A DNA stretch of 64,000 nucleotides from Aquila chrysaetos chrysaetos. Taxonomy: Eukaryota; Chordata; Aves; Accipitriformes; Accipitridae. Numbering within the stretch: position 1 is the stretch's first letter; each line of letters begins with the position of its first letter. The DNA lies in contig NC_044022.1 of NCBI RefSeq assembly GCF_900496995.4, positions 13,778,938-13,842,937 on the forward strand. The letters run 5' to 3'. Shown in pieces: positions 36,036-48,800 of this stretch. The notes beneath the pieces are model-generated. The model worked only from the letters and a program-made list of their open reading frames with translations. It was not told the DNA's origin and made no database searches. The translations under genes and the position numbers were made by a program.

Positions 36036-39000
36036 CCTGAAAGGGCTTAGTATCACCATAATTTTGAGATTTAGATGTTCAAAGGGCATATAAGGTGGCC
36101 AGATGTCTCTCACCTTACTTCTGAGCTCTGTAAAACTGGCAGCATCAGCCACAAAACAGACAGAAAGCTTGTTGCTCTCTTTTCCTGGCTGGTCTTCCTC
36201 CCCTATAGCATCTTGCCAACAGCCTCGTGAAAAGTTGTTACAGCACTACAGATCCTACTCTACTGAAATTCAACAAATTAAGGTGGGGGTGGGGCTCCAG
36301 GGGAACAGACCTCCCACCCCACCATATCATCTGGATGGAGAAGGTTATGTGAGTCACATAGTTTCATTTTGGGTTTGGCTTGTTTGCTAGTCTATACAAG
36401 AAGACCTGCTGGCTTTTGGGGCTTTTTTCCCCATATTTTTCTCACCTTTTTTAGATGTTTACAGTATCTTAACAGCTGTACTTTCTACTAGAAGTAAGAA
36501 AGAGTTCAGCAGTCATTTAAGAACAGAAACGTTTCACCACCTTACTGTAGTTCATGAAGGTAAATATTTTCTTGGTGGAGGGAAGAGTTGTGGGAGTAGC
36601 TATGCCTTGAGCAAACAGAGTATGTTTGCCAATTTGCTGTTACACCAAGGTTTAAGGTGCTACAGATCTCTTGTGCTGAAGGACTTGCAGTGTCGTAGCT
36701 CTTAGTAAATCAGAAATTTTCAAGAAATGTTTTGGTCTAATAAAAAATGATCCAAAAGGAAAGATTCTACCATTCTGCAAAGCAAACTTGAAAAGATCCA
36801 GCAATATTCAAGCCATTTATGACCTAGAAATCTGATGAAATTTTTGCTACTTCAAGCCTGTTTCTCATGCTTCAATAATACATTCAGTCAGCAACCTGCC
36901 AGCTTTATCTCCTGCATTTAATGGCCAAAGCTTATGTGAAGAGCATTAAAGACCGATACTTTCTTTTGTGGGTACTCTGGGTACTCAAATGCTTTTTTAA
37001 CGAGAAATTTGTAGTGATGAAACTCCCTTTACTTCCCATTCAAAAGCTGTGGGATTAGCTTCTATTCCCCTGAGAAAGTCAAAACAGATAGCAACCCAAC
37101 ACAGTGGAAGCTTAGCTTAGTTTTTTGGGTAATCTAGTGCAATCATTCTCAGATGAGGAAAGTCTATCCTCTTCTGTATATTTGGAAGAGAAAAGGCTTA
37201 CCCTTTCAGACAGTTTGTTGGAAGGCAAACACTGCTAGGTCAAGAGGCTGGGTGAACTCCAGGTCATCCTTGTGGGGAACGGTGCCTGTGGATTTCCTCC
37301 TCCTTTAGGCTCTCCTCGCCCCCCACTCCATACACATACGTACCCTTTTGCACTTTGTCGCAGGACAGGGCAGGGGCAGGAAGAAGGGGCTGCCCGGGGA
37401 CTTGCAGAGCAGGGTGAAGTGCTACTTCTTCATCTCTGTAACCGGGGCAGGAGAGACACTCAGTGTACCATGGGTGATTTGGGTTTTCCTAGTGGACTTA
37501 AAATAAATGTAGTATAACGAGAAAACATCAACAATTTGCTTTTCAGTCTTGTCCATGTTAGAAAAGAACTAATACCAGGCTTATGCATTACTTCTACTGA
37601 TCATCTGACAGCCAATGTAATACAATCTAGTGGTCACAGCAGAGTGGGCATTCAGTGTTTTCACCTAAAGCACATGTGAAACTTCTTAATTTGAACAAAC
37701 ATATATATAAAATATCATCACCTAGAATGACTCTCTCCAAAACAATGATAGTTTTGTGTGTATATATTACTCAAGAATAAGGGATTGAATTATACAAAAC
37801 TAAGCAATTGAATTGAGGCTTCTTTTCTAAGTCAGTCAGTCACTCCACATGGTGAAGGTTTAAAGGAATATCAGAAATAAACCCTATTTTACTATCCTGT
37901 CTAAAAAAGTCCCCAACATAAGAGATGGTGTCATTATGAAATGGAAATGCTTGCTCAGCCAGGCATCAGAGCAAGGCGGCTTAGAGTAAAATTGTACTTG
38001 CCAAAGCTTTGACCCAGATATGCTTCAAATACATTCAGTATCTTTTTATTCACATGTTTTCTGTTACTGAAAGTAAATTGAGGCATTTTCCCCCCTTATT
38101 TTCTGTACAAAAATCAAAATTGCTGAATACCTTTATTTGTGATTAACACATATAGTGCCTGACTTTGTTATTCATCTTGATAACTGTATCTTTCAGGAAG
38201 ACTCTGATGTTTTTATTCTTTATTTTTTTAGAAGTGATGATTTTGAGCTTAAAAAAAGTGGGGAAAAAAAAACCCCAGCCAAAAGGAGGCTATTTTTCTC
38301 TAGCCAGACATACCTGTTTCATCACAGTAAAAGATGAACCAAGAGGCATCACAGATTTCTTTATCAGTTTGATGACTATGTAGGTTTCTTATACAAGCTG
38401 GGGTGCTTAGTTGATAATGTGGCAGCAGAAAAGGAGCACAGGAAGGAAGAATATCTGCACATCTAAACATCTGTGCCAGTTTGCTTAAGCAGCTGACCCC
38501 TCTAATAAATACTGTGAATGTTGAAATTGTTGTGTACAGTTTTCCATAGATTTTTCTTCTAGGCTTGTGAGTCTTTAATATATATACACTATCATTATCT
38601 TGTTTAAAGTATTAAAAAGTTGTACTACAATAAAGGCAAAGTCAGTGCTCAGGTCTGTCTTTACTGGAATTAAGAGAAAAGTCTTAGAGCAAACTCGGGA
38701 CCTGTGTTTTTGGAAGCAGCCTGTGCATCGGCATGCTTAGAGAGGCTGTTTGTAATAGCCTAAAGCCAACTAACCTATTGTAATAAAATGCTGTTCATTT
38801 TCTTTTATCCCTGACATTGTTTTACTCAAAAGCATAGGAAGTAATTAAGAAGGAAAATGTCTTTCATCTTCAGAGGAACTGGGATGATGGCCATAAAAGG
38901 GCAAGAGTGGGTTGCAGTTTGGTAGAAGTTCTGATAGGATATGGATTTTCAATATGCACAGTTCTCCATGTCAGCAAAAACAGGTCATTACAGTTTTCTG

Positions 39001-39889
39001 TGACATTCATAACTAATTTAATGGAAGTCCTGATATAATATGCTATTTAAGCCCTACCCATTTTGTAATTGAAGTCTCAGTTGAAATGGTGACTGTGGCA
39101 ATCTATTTTTATTTCCTAAATGGGCTTTTTGACTTCGTACTGTGTTGCAAAGTCATTTACCCCTATAGATATGCATTTCATAAAGAAGTGATGGGGCATT
39201 ATTAAAAACTCAAATAAAACTATCAAAAAAGAAAAATATTTGCTATAATTGGGTCATCCATTATTACCTTTTTTCCTCCAAAAGGGTATGTGTATTTTTG
39301 AAAGCTTTTTTGTTATGATTTATCACACAAAGTATTTCAGATATAAGACAAAGCTACTAAACTTTTCAATTGATCATGAAATAGCCATGCTGTGCTTTTG
39401 TGCCCGCACAGCCATGGGGTATCAGTGACACTTGAAAGAATGTTATACATGCCAGAGAGGTCCCAGAATCTATATAATACTTCAGTATATAGAGGATTGC
39501 CCTTGGTGGTTTCCTTATAAAGCACTTCTTTTCATGATTTTTTTTTTTTTAAATGCAGAGAGCTTTTATCTCTGAAACTAATTTGCAGACTTATTTTGAA
39601 ATTTTTGTTAGGTATAGTTTCATATTGAGAGTTTCAGCCTTCCTGCACCTTTCAGTTATTTAATTATAAAAGTAGCATCTACCCAGGGAAACCCAACACG
39701 TATGTGAAATTAGAATGATGCCAAAAATTATTTGATTTTTAACGGCTGCATTTTCCACATTCACTGTTGCAGATTCATCATTTTCTTCTTGAAAGTCATG
39801 TAACTAAAAGGTTGCTGCTGCTGGAATCCAAAATGTTTGTGTCACCCTGTCCCATATGAATATAATTCACGAGCCGACAGGAGATAAGA
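36036..39889. other. Intergenic downstream of CNTN5, nothing recognised
   Basis: AT-rich sequence between the old CR1-like fragment and the putative CNTN5 3' end. A GC-richer patch at 37240-37470 has an 81-codon plus-strand frame without recognisable features. Confidence 0.55.
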
Positions 39890-42719
39890 TAAAAGTCAAT
39901 AAAAAGAGAATTATTTATTAAAAAGGTCTAATGTTACAAGAACAGTACACAGGAACTATTATATTACTGTGTCTTCCACATCGTATATACCATTATATAT
40001 AGCATATATACAGATTGTATACAATATATCTAACATTTTGATATGGGCTGTGACAGTATCTTTCTTTTGGTCTGCAAAACAAAGTTTTTCTCTATTTTTT
40101 TCCTAACAGATTTTGTGGCATTATACAAAAATACAGTCTCCTCAGTGACGCTGGACTGCACTATTACAATCTTTTACATGAAAAAGGACAGAGCTTTCCT
40201 TTGCAACTAAAAAATAGTATGTCATGATAAGGAAACATCTTCTTCTACAAAGTAACAAATAGGTAATACATAGGTACTTAAACATTTAAAACATGTTTAT
40301 TAATATATTTAAGATGCAAAATACATATTCTGTTCATGTTGAATATAAAACATACCCCTTTTTGTCCCTGCAATACAACAACATTACCTGATGGTATGTT
40401 CAGTATTTCTATCTGTATCTTGATACTAGAGATCGAGATATATCTAGATGCAGCTCTATCTCCTTATCAGACTTTCATTCTTCTTATAAAGCATAGCCAT
40501 TTATTGTATTCAGAAAGTTGTTTAACCAACACGCCACCAGCAGTGACTGTAGCCTTTTTGAATACTCTGAAATAAACTGCATTGGCAAGCAACTGTATAA
40601 AAAATAGAGGAAATTATGCTTAACTAATTTATAAAATAGCCATTTTGCTTTTTGGTTCATCACTTTATTCTTGTTTATTTTAACCTTTTGAAAAATGATG
40701 GTTTGCTAATGGAAGTTCTCTGCACAGTAGCAATGCTGCTGTATTACAAATGACAGCAGGTAGTTATTTTCTGTGAGTTTGCTCTATCAGCAAGGTTCAT
40801 TCCACTTTCCTTTCTTTGATCTCGAAGGCTTTTCCAGACACAGAGATATAGGTCTCCTTCTGTCTGTATCTACAGTCTATGCTCGCCTAGATATCCTGCC
40901 TTTGTTTTCCCAGCAACATGGTGACTAAGTAAATTTAAAACCTATTTTTTAGAAAATTATTTAAAATATTAGTGGGTCATAAAGAATTGAGTTGAAACCT
41001 CTCTGAAAAATTTTACTGGTAAAATATTCAAGAGGAAAAATAACTTAGTCATCAGTCAGCTTTTTACCTTCCAAGCACTTGATTTGTGTTGTGCTTTCTT
41101 GGCTTCTATTTTAAAGCTGTGAAGAAAGGGCACAGTTAGAGAGTACTAGCTAAATGCCAAGTATTATTTTACTAGTAATTTGGTGAAATAGTAACATTTT
41201 AGACCTAGAACCCATAAACCAAAATAGATTTGCATGAAAACTTTTAGAGGGATGGACAGCTAGAACAGCTACTCTCTTAGGACTTGCCCGTTAAACTCTT
41301 TTGACTTCATTTTTCCCAGGCAAGGGAATGTACATCTTAGGTGCAATCCCTAGACATATGGTAGTAAAACACCCTCCCTCATAATACTGTGCACACCATA
41401 GTTGTACAAACATGCACACCATATACCGTGGGGATCATCTTGATTCAGATGCCAATATGTGGAAAGGCCTTCCACTGTAGAAAAATTGTCCAAACTGTCT
41501 ATTGAGTGAAAAATTGGTACAGCAGAAAGTGGGCATTAAAACTGATAGAACACAGTCCCTACAAGAATAATCTCTAGTGAGCTATAGAAATAGAGCCAAT
41601 TAGCTAAATAACTGGAATGATGCTCAGTAGCACTTATACAAGTATTTTTTTTTTCAAATACAGCATTCTGCAAAGTATATCCTACTGGAGTCTGTATATA
41701 TGTGAATGATTACACTCCAAAAAATGTTAATATTGTCTCCATAATATGCTTTCATATATACTTCAACTTGATTACCAAATATACAAAGCACAGAATCTTA
41801 CTACAAAATGGACCCAGAGGAAAAAAAAAGTTACAACTGAGAAGTGATTGGAAAAAGTATGTTAATCTCCTTGCATTGCTTTATTTGTCCACTTAGCAGC
41901 CTAATGTATAACATGTTTAAATGCCCAGTGGAGATTTCATTGTCATATGCATTAGGAATTGATTTTTTATTTGCTATTGAAAATAAACATTTGATTCATT
42001 TGACATTAAATCATGTGGTATTTGATAAAAAACAAACTTGCTTCCCTTTAAGTTTGTGTTTATTTTCCATTTACCTTGCAATAAAAGAAATGGCTTTTCT
42101 GCTCCATTTTGCCACTTTCTGAGTGTGCTGTCTAGTATTTTATTGACAATTCTTTTTGTTAATTAAGTACATATTCATACATCTTCAGAACAAATTCTCT
42201 ATACTTTTGCAGTGGGCTGTGTATCTAAACTACATTTTTCTCTCTTGTCAGTAGGAACAGCCAGCCATAGGGGATGCAAGAAATGACAAAGCTGTATCAA
42301 ACTTTGTTCTATATTTAAAAAAGGATTTTTTTCCAAACGAAACAGATGTACTGTACTAGACACCACTGTATAAACACCTAATGATACATGACTGGGGTCA
42401 CCAAAATCGAACATTTTAAAAAAGCAAAGTACGTTCGACAGAAATTACCTTTGCTTACAAAAGCTTATTACATACAATCTGCATATTTTGGGGCCAAGAA
42501 ATGTCCCCTCCCCAGAGGACTTTTACAAGTAAAGAAGAGAAAAAAACCTGATGAATTATTGACCGTGTCTCCAACACTCCTCTAAGTGCACCACAGGCAT
42601 TTCTATGGGTCTTTAAGCATTAGCTTGGGTTTCCAGTTTCTCCACGGACATAAAACTCCATCCCTTGGTGTCATCAAGCTAAAGCAAACATATAACAACA
42701 ACAACAAAGTCTGCAGTCT
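39890..42719 (-). other. CNTN5: Probable CNTN5 3' untranslated region
   Basis: Sequence downstream of the CNTN5 stop is AT-rich and free of recognisable transposons. It contains several AATAAA hexamers on the minus strand (for example 42064-42059, 41885-41880, 40679-40674, 40505-40500, 40301-40296). The most distal one I favour is 39919-39914, followed about 60-90 nt later by a GT-containing stretch. Which signal is used, and hence the UTR end, is inference; shorter forms are possible. A (TTG)n stretch sits just after the stop on the sense strand. Confidence 0.4.
39914..39919 (-). terminator. Candidate distal poly(A) signal AATAAA of CNTN5
   Basis: The minus strand reads TTTAATAAATAATTC here. 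It is one of several AATAAA copies after the CNTN5 stop codon and the most distal candidate before more ordinary intergenic sequence. Cleavage would be expected 10-30 nt further left. Only transcript 3' ends could choose among the candidates. Confidence 0.3.
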
Positions 42720-42823
42720 TCACCATGAGGTTGAAGGAACCATCAGTGCCAAAAGCAATGTTACAGAGGACGAGGAAGTAGACAACACATGTAAGGTGGA
42801 TTGAGCACTTGTTACTTTCCCTC
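42720..42823 (-). CDS. CNTN5: CNTN5 last coding exon: GPI-anchor signal and stop
   Basis: This is the coding part of the terminal exon: 104 bp from acceptor ATTTCAG (AG at 42825-42824) to the TGA at 42722-42720. It is too short to be seen as a long frame by itself. With the base carried from the previous exon it reads [20 protein letters not shown] followed by [14 protein letters not shown] and stop. A small-residue Ser/Thr cluster followed by a short hydrophobic C-terminus is the usual GPI-attachment signal; the cleavage/attachment (omega) residue is probably one of the serines. This ending is the strongest single evidence that the gene is CNTN5 and not another contactin. Confidence 0.92.
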
Positions 42824-45800
42824 CTGAAATGAAAAACAAAGTAATTAAGGAACAAATGATGCAAAAGGTTCTCAGTACATTTAGGTACTAGATTTTGCCC
42901 CAAACTTGTATTCTATTACACTCAGCAAAAGCTTAACTTTTAGGCAATGGATTACCTTATGAGAACTGCTTTCACAAAATAGGCTCCTTATGCAGACATA
43001 AGGAAATTGGGGGTTTGGTGATGATATCTACAGCAACTCACATGCTGAATTCTCATATTCAGTCTGCAAATGAATAGGAAATTCCAAAAGGGTATGTGGT
43101 TTTATACCTTAATCCTCAAAAAGTATTGGGATGCAGAAGATGCCCTGAGTCACAATCGCAGTGTTCTTCCTGGTACAAGGAATGAAATCTAGCCCTTGAT
43201 CTTGATGGCTGTCTGGAGGAAAAAGTGGTCTTTTGCCCAGTAGCCCAGTGATGCTTTTAGATCACTGCAGTCCCTTAAAAAGCCATGCTAAGGGGCAATG
43301 TGCTGTGGGCTGGTGCTGGCAACAGGTCACAGGATGGGAAGGGAACCAGACTGGGTTTCTTTGGAACGCAGTTGTCCTAAGTGGAACTGATCTGTTGTGC
43401 ATAGTCTAACAAAAAATATCGGGTTAGAGGGAATGAAAGACTTTGTGGCCTAGAGTTATGGGTCAAAAGATACATGAAACAAATATTCCATGGTGTCTTC
43501 TGCATTCTGATAATAGCACTGCAGTTTGTAACCAGACTAGAGCTGAAATTTTAGGTCTAGATTGAAGTTTCAGACTCACACCTTTTGGATAGTACTCCTT
43601 AAGGACTAAAAAGCCAATGTTTAGTAGAATTTTGAAGTGTTAGCAGAAAGTTAGCGTTAAGGCCTTGTTGTGTTTAGGCAAAAGACACTGTTATTTTCTG
43701 ACTGTTCTTGCCACTAATCCTTCCATCCCTTTCTTACTTGTGTAATACTGATACCTTAAAATCTTTCAACATGTCCCAGTAACTGAGGAAATAGAAGCTA
43801 GACATCATAATTTACTTCATGATAATACATTAATACTGTGATATGTTAATAATTTAATAAAGTAATATCTACTCAAGGGAGTCAATGGAACCTACAGAGA
43901 AATTCAGCTTATTCTAAAGCAGGCACACACACAGGGTTCAGCTGCCTAAATGCATGCCATTTTAGCTCTGTTTGACAGTACACCTCTGGCTGGTGGTCCA
44001 GAATGATGTGCATATCCTCTAAGTAAGTCCCACACCCTATCTGCCAGCTCTGTGTAAATGTTTGGGATACCTGAGGACGTCTCAGATGTCCTTATATGCC
44101 TATGTCTGAATATTTAAATTCAGAAGATCAGCTGAATTGCTGTCCAGGCTCCACTGTCAGTCTGTATGGATTACAACCCAGCTGACTATAATGCTATTTG
44201 AGACACCTAGTGCACGTGTAGACATCTACACCTCAGTTAGGTTTCCAGATGTCATCCTAGAAAGGGAGAGGTTTCCTGTAAATCCTCTGCTTTGTTCTTC
44301 AGCCCCACATGGATGCCTCAGATACTCTTGAGCATCTCAAATGTCACTAGATACCTTTGTTTCAGCATAGAACTGAAGTCTCTGATTAATGATTTTATCT
44401 GATAGCTAGACAATTGTGAGAAATTTTTTCAGGTAGAGAATAATGGAGTTAATGAGCATTGGTATAACCACCACTATTCCAAATATAAGTGTAACCTTAC
44501 CTGAAAAAGATGGAACTCTGATCTGGGGACTCGCAGTCCCATCCCCTCCTTCACTGACTGCACACACCTCAATGATGTAGACACCAACATCAGGAAGAAG
44601 TACCACTGCAGAGGTTTTCTGTGTTTCTATAACTTGACTGTTGCTCTGGCCTTCTTGCCTAAATAATACCTATGGTCAATAAAGTAGATAGTGGTCATAA
44701 TGTTCATTCAAGTTATATACCAGACATTTTGTGTAGATAATGCAGTTACTGAAATGTTAACTGTTTCTTGCTTTCATTAAGGATTTCTTGACATTACATT
44801 TGAACAGTCATCTGCTTTTACTCTCCCCTCCACCCAATGGCTTCAAAACATTAATAGCAAAGTATATTAGCAATTAATGAATGTGAAAGGACATTGATTA
44901 TGATCCAGAGTGAAGATATAGCATTTTCCCTCTCCAGCATTAGGTGTTACAAAATTTTTTCTCCAAAATTTCTTCAAAATGCATTTTAGGTTCCATTTGA
45001 TTAAAATTCTTATCCCCAAATTCATGTAAATATTCACATTTTTGGCTCAAGCACCCAACTTCAAATGTAAAGAAAATGCCCTAAATAATGTCCTTATTGT
45101 GTTTACCTTAGCTGGCTAACTCAACCGAGAATAGCTCAGATCTATCCCTTCATCTCCTGTGAAACTCAGTATAAGCTTATGGTGTGTGGGAGGAAAGCAA
45201 GTGAGTACATAACTGTCTTTTTGGTACTTCTGCATAAGAATTTCTGTTCCCAGACAAAACTGAAAAGGTCAGAGAGGTGTAAAAAACCGAAGTAGTCACC
45301 TCAACTTTTTTAGAATCTGAACTATTCTGATAAAGGTTAGAGCAGTTTCTGGTTTATTAGAACCATTTTACCCTTTCTTGGTGATATTTCCTCATGTATT
45401 AGAGGGAATATCAGATTGTAGTCTATAGAAGTGATTGTATATATGCTTCAACCCCCCCCCCCCCGTAAAAATACTGAAATCATTCTGCTTTGATTTAAAA
45501 GATCGCAATGAATTGCACTGCTTTTGATGACTTGTTATGTAAGAGTTAATCTGGATTTTACTCTTTAAAACTTCAAAACTTCAAATGTCAATTACCATCA
45601 CTGATTGTTGAACATCACCAACACGATCACAAAACAAATAGAAATATTTTTGTTTCTGCTCCATAAAAATATTAATTTTAATATCATTTTAAGATGCTTC
45701 ATTCTTCTGCATTTCTCTAAATCCTACAGCAAACACAGTTAAATTGAAGTGTTAGTAGGAATTTCATTGCAGACTGATCTTATTAATAGCCACTTCTGAG

Positions 45801-48800
45801 TCAGATATGATGAACTGATCCCCTCAGATAGAGCTTACTCAGTTTATAATCAGTAGTTGAAAATCACAACACAAAACGTTGGGACATTTCGCTCTTTTCA
45901 ATTTTATTTATTGCTTTTCATGGTGATAACTGATTGCAGACAGTCTGTATAGCATACTTTACCAACAGAGAAAAAGAAGAAAGGGAAAAAAGCCAACAAG
46001 GAAGAGGAGTAGTCATTTGGAAGAGAGAAAGGTGAGCAAGGAATGGGAAGCACTGACCTTGTAACCCATCACATCAGATTCATTAGCTAGAGATCTGACT
46101 GGCTCCCACCCAAGAGACACATGAGAGCCGTCCTGTATCCACATAATATTGCTTGGTGCTTGGCTGGGAGCTGAGGAGAAAAAATAACATGTACATAAAA
46201 ATATTTTATAGGTAGTTTCTTTAAAATCAAAAGAAAAATATTTCAATCTTTCATTACATTTACAACTGGTTGTGTAGCAGGCTCCCAACTCTAGCCGGAA
46301 TTTTTAAAGGTTTTTTTTTGCACCAGAATTGTCATTTAATAGATTGTGGTGTATTTACTCAGCCCACCCCATAAGCTCTACAGAGCTTATGAACTTGAAC
46401 TCTTTTCTCTCCCTTTGTCAAAAATGTCTCGTTTTCTAGGAAGATAACCTTTGTTATGAATGCAAAGTCATATGAATTCATGTCTAAATATCAAAGCAAA
46501 GCCATGAATCAAAACTACACATGATTCCTGATTATTATACACTCTTATCAAAGGAAAACCCAAGAGGGCAGACATTGCTCCCTGACTTCTTCCTTTATGC
46601 AAAGGTACTGAGATCACTTACGGGACTTCTTTGTTGCTGCACGCACAGCAGTGCTAGGTGGTCCATACCCTGCAGCGTTGTACGCCCTCACCGTTAAGTG
46701 ATATAATGTGTTTCCCTCCAATCCTGTCAGGAGGATGGATGACTCATTTCCCTCAGTTTTGACCTTTTCTGCTGCTTCTTCCTGCTCCTTGTCCTTCCAG
46801 TAACCAACCTAAGGAACAACCAACAAGCGACCAAATGAAGGATTAATATAGGCATCTAGGAAGCTCATGCTTCCAGATGCTCATACTTGTTACCCTGTGG
46901 AGAGTCTTTTTGCCATTTCTACCTTTTGTCAGATCATCAGGCCCTTTTAAACACATGGGATTTGCAGCCTAACCTCAGAGCTAAGCAAAGCTTACTTCTC
47001 CAAAATGGCGAGACTCAGAAGATCACGGTATTACCTGAAGCACGTTGTATTACTGTGTACTGGCACAAGAAGATGTAACTACAAGATGGAAGAGCAGAGG
47101 ATGAACATTGGGAGGGAGTCAAAAGTATTTCAGAGAATTCAAGGAGAGCTCATCCTCTGGTAGGTCACCAGAATACCACGCTGGAAAGCTCTGACCGCAT
47201 CAGTTAAGAAATGTTGTGAGCAATATTCCCTTTCTGTCTCTATGCAACTCAGAGCCATGAGATTTCTTATCAGTATAATGAACAGGAAATGACAGAACAC
47301 CAAAGGAAATCTTTCATTCATCTGAAAAAATCTTATCTGAAGAAAAAGAAGGAAGTGGATTCAGTTTTAGTTCTTGGATATAAACAGGTTTCTGGTAAAT
47401 GCAATTTTGAAAGTATGTTTATGCCCTGCCTTCTCAGACATAACCCCCCTAAATGATCTTTGGTGGGTTTTAGTCCGTATTTCTGGTATCTGCACTGAGT
47501 TTATCATAATCTCAAAGAGCTTGTAGAGCTGAGCTAGGAATTTGACTAGTCTCTTTCCTCAGGGTTTGCAGGGCATGACTGGAAAAAAGCAGTACTGTCT
47601 CTGTTTAATGTATTTAGCTGACCTACACAAGTACGGTAATTCTCATGGGGCCCTATTTTCCCTAACGGGAGATGTCACTAATGTGCCATTCAAAGACCTA
47701 TATTCAGCTTACAGTTATTCATGCTGAGACCTACTTGCATTTATTCCACATTTTGACCTTTTCTGTGAAGTTGGTTATTTCATAATAAGTTATTCATATT
47801 GTATCTGGATAACTTTTCCTCTGAGAAAAAGGTCATGGACAATACAGCACTCTTGTGAATGTATCCCAGAAAATGGCGAACCAAAAAAACTAAAGGGTTC
47901 ATAGGAAAATAAGACCAATGAGTACAATGCTGACCTTTTATAATTGCATTAGGACTGCCATCTGAAAAAAAAGAAAAATCTAGAAAGGCCTGGCTGCAAA
48001 AATATACATTTGAGGTCATATCTTCACTTGTGTAAAGTTGCTCTGTTAACTTTGATTGAGGGTATATCAGTTGGTGTCAACTCAAAGTCTACTCTTTCAA
48101 TTGTAAAATGCATGTAAATATCTTTTTTGTGTGCCCGCATTATCTCATGTTAAAATGCTGTTGCTTCAATTCTTAGGTTAATTACAGCTCAGATAGCAGA
48201 TCTAGCTGTCGTGACCACTTGTTGAAACAAGTGTGATTCACTGAGGTATTTTTGTTAGCTGAATGCTTAACCAACCCTGTTGGGATCTGAAGTAACATCT
48301 AGTCACATCTTTTCGGAAAGAAAAAAAAAACCAACCACCACCATTTATTCACATACTAGGATTGAACCTGCAATGCTTATTATTTCTTGGGCAGTCAGAT
48401 TCCTTTCATTTTACTTGCAATGTATCTTTACAAACTTGACACTACAGTGATGAGAGCCACCCAGTATTAAGGACTGTATGAACAGGTAGTGAGAGACAGC
48501 GTATGTCCTTGAGACCCTATCAGTCAGTTAATGAAGTCTGCTGAGGATCCAACGGAGAAATGGTCAGAAAGGAAAAGTGACTCGCCCAAGGTTACACAGG
48601 TGGACAGTAGCAGGGGTGAAAATGCAACTGAAGTAGTGAAATCCTGGTTCTAGAAAGCCAGGAGCAAAATTATAAGTAGCTCAATAGCTCTCATTGTTTA
48701 TTCATGGGGCACACCATGTCTCATGTGAATGCAATGTACAAGACAGTAGATAGCCCGCAGCTTTTGCACTGAGCTTTTGTTTAGTATAAAGAAGTGGTGA

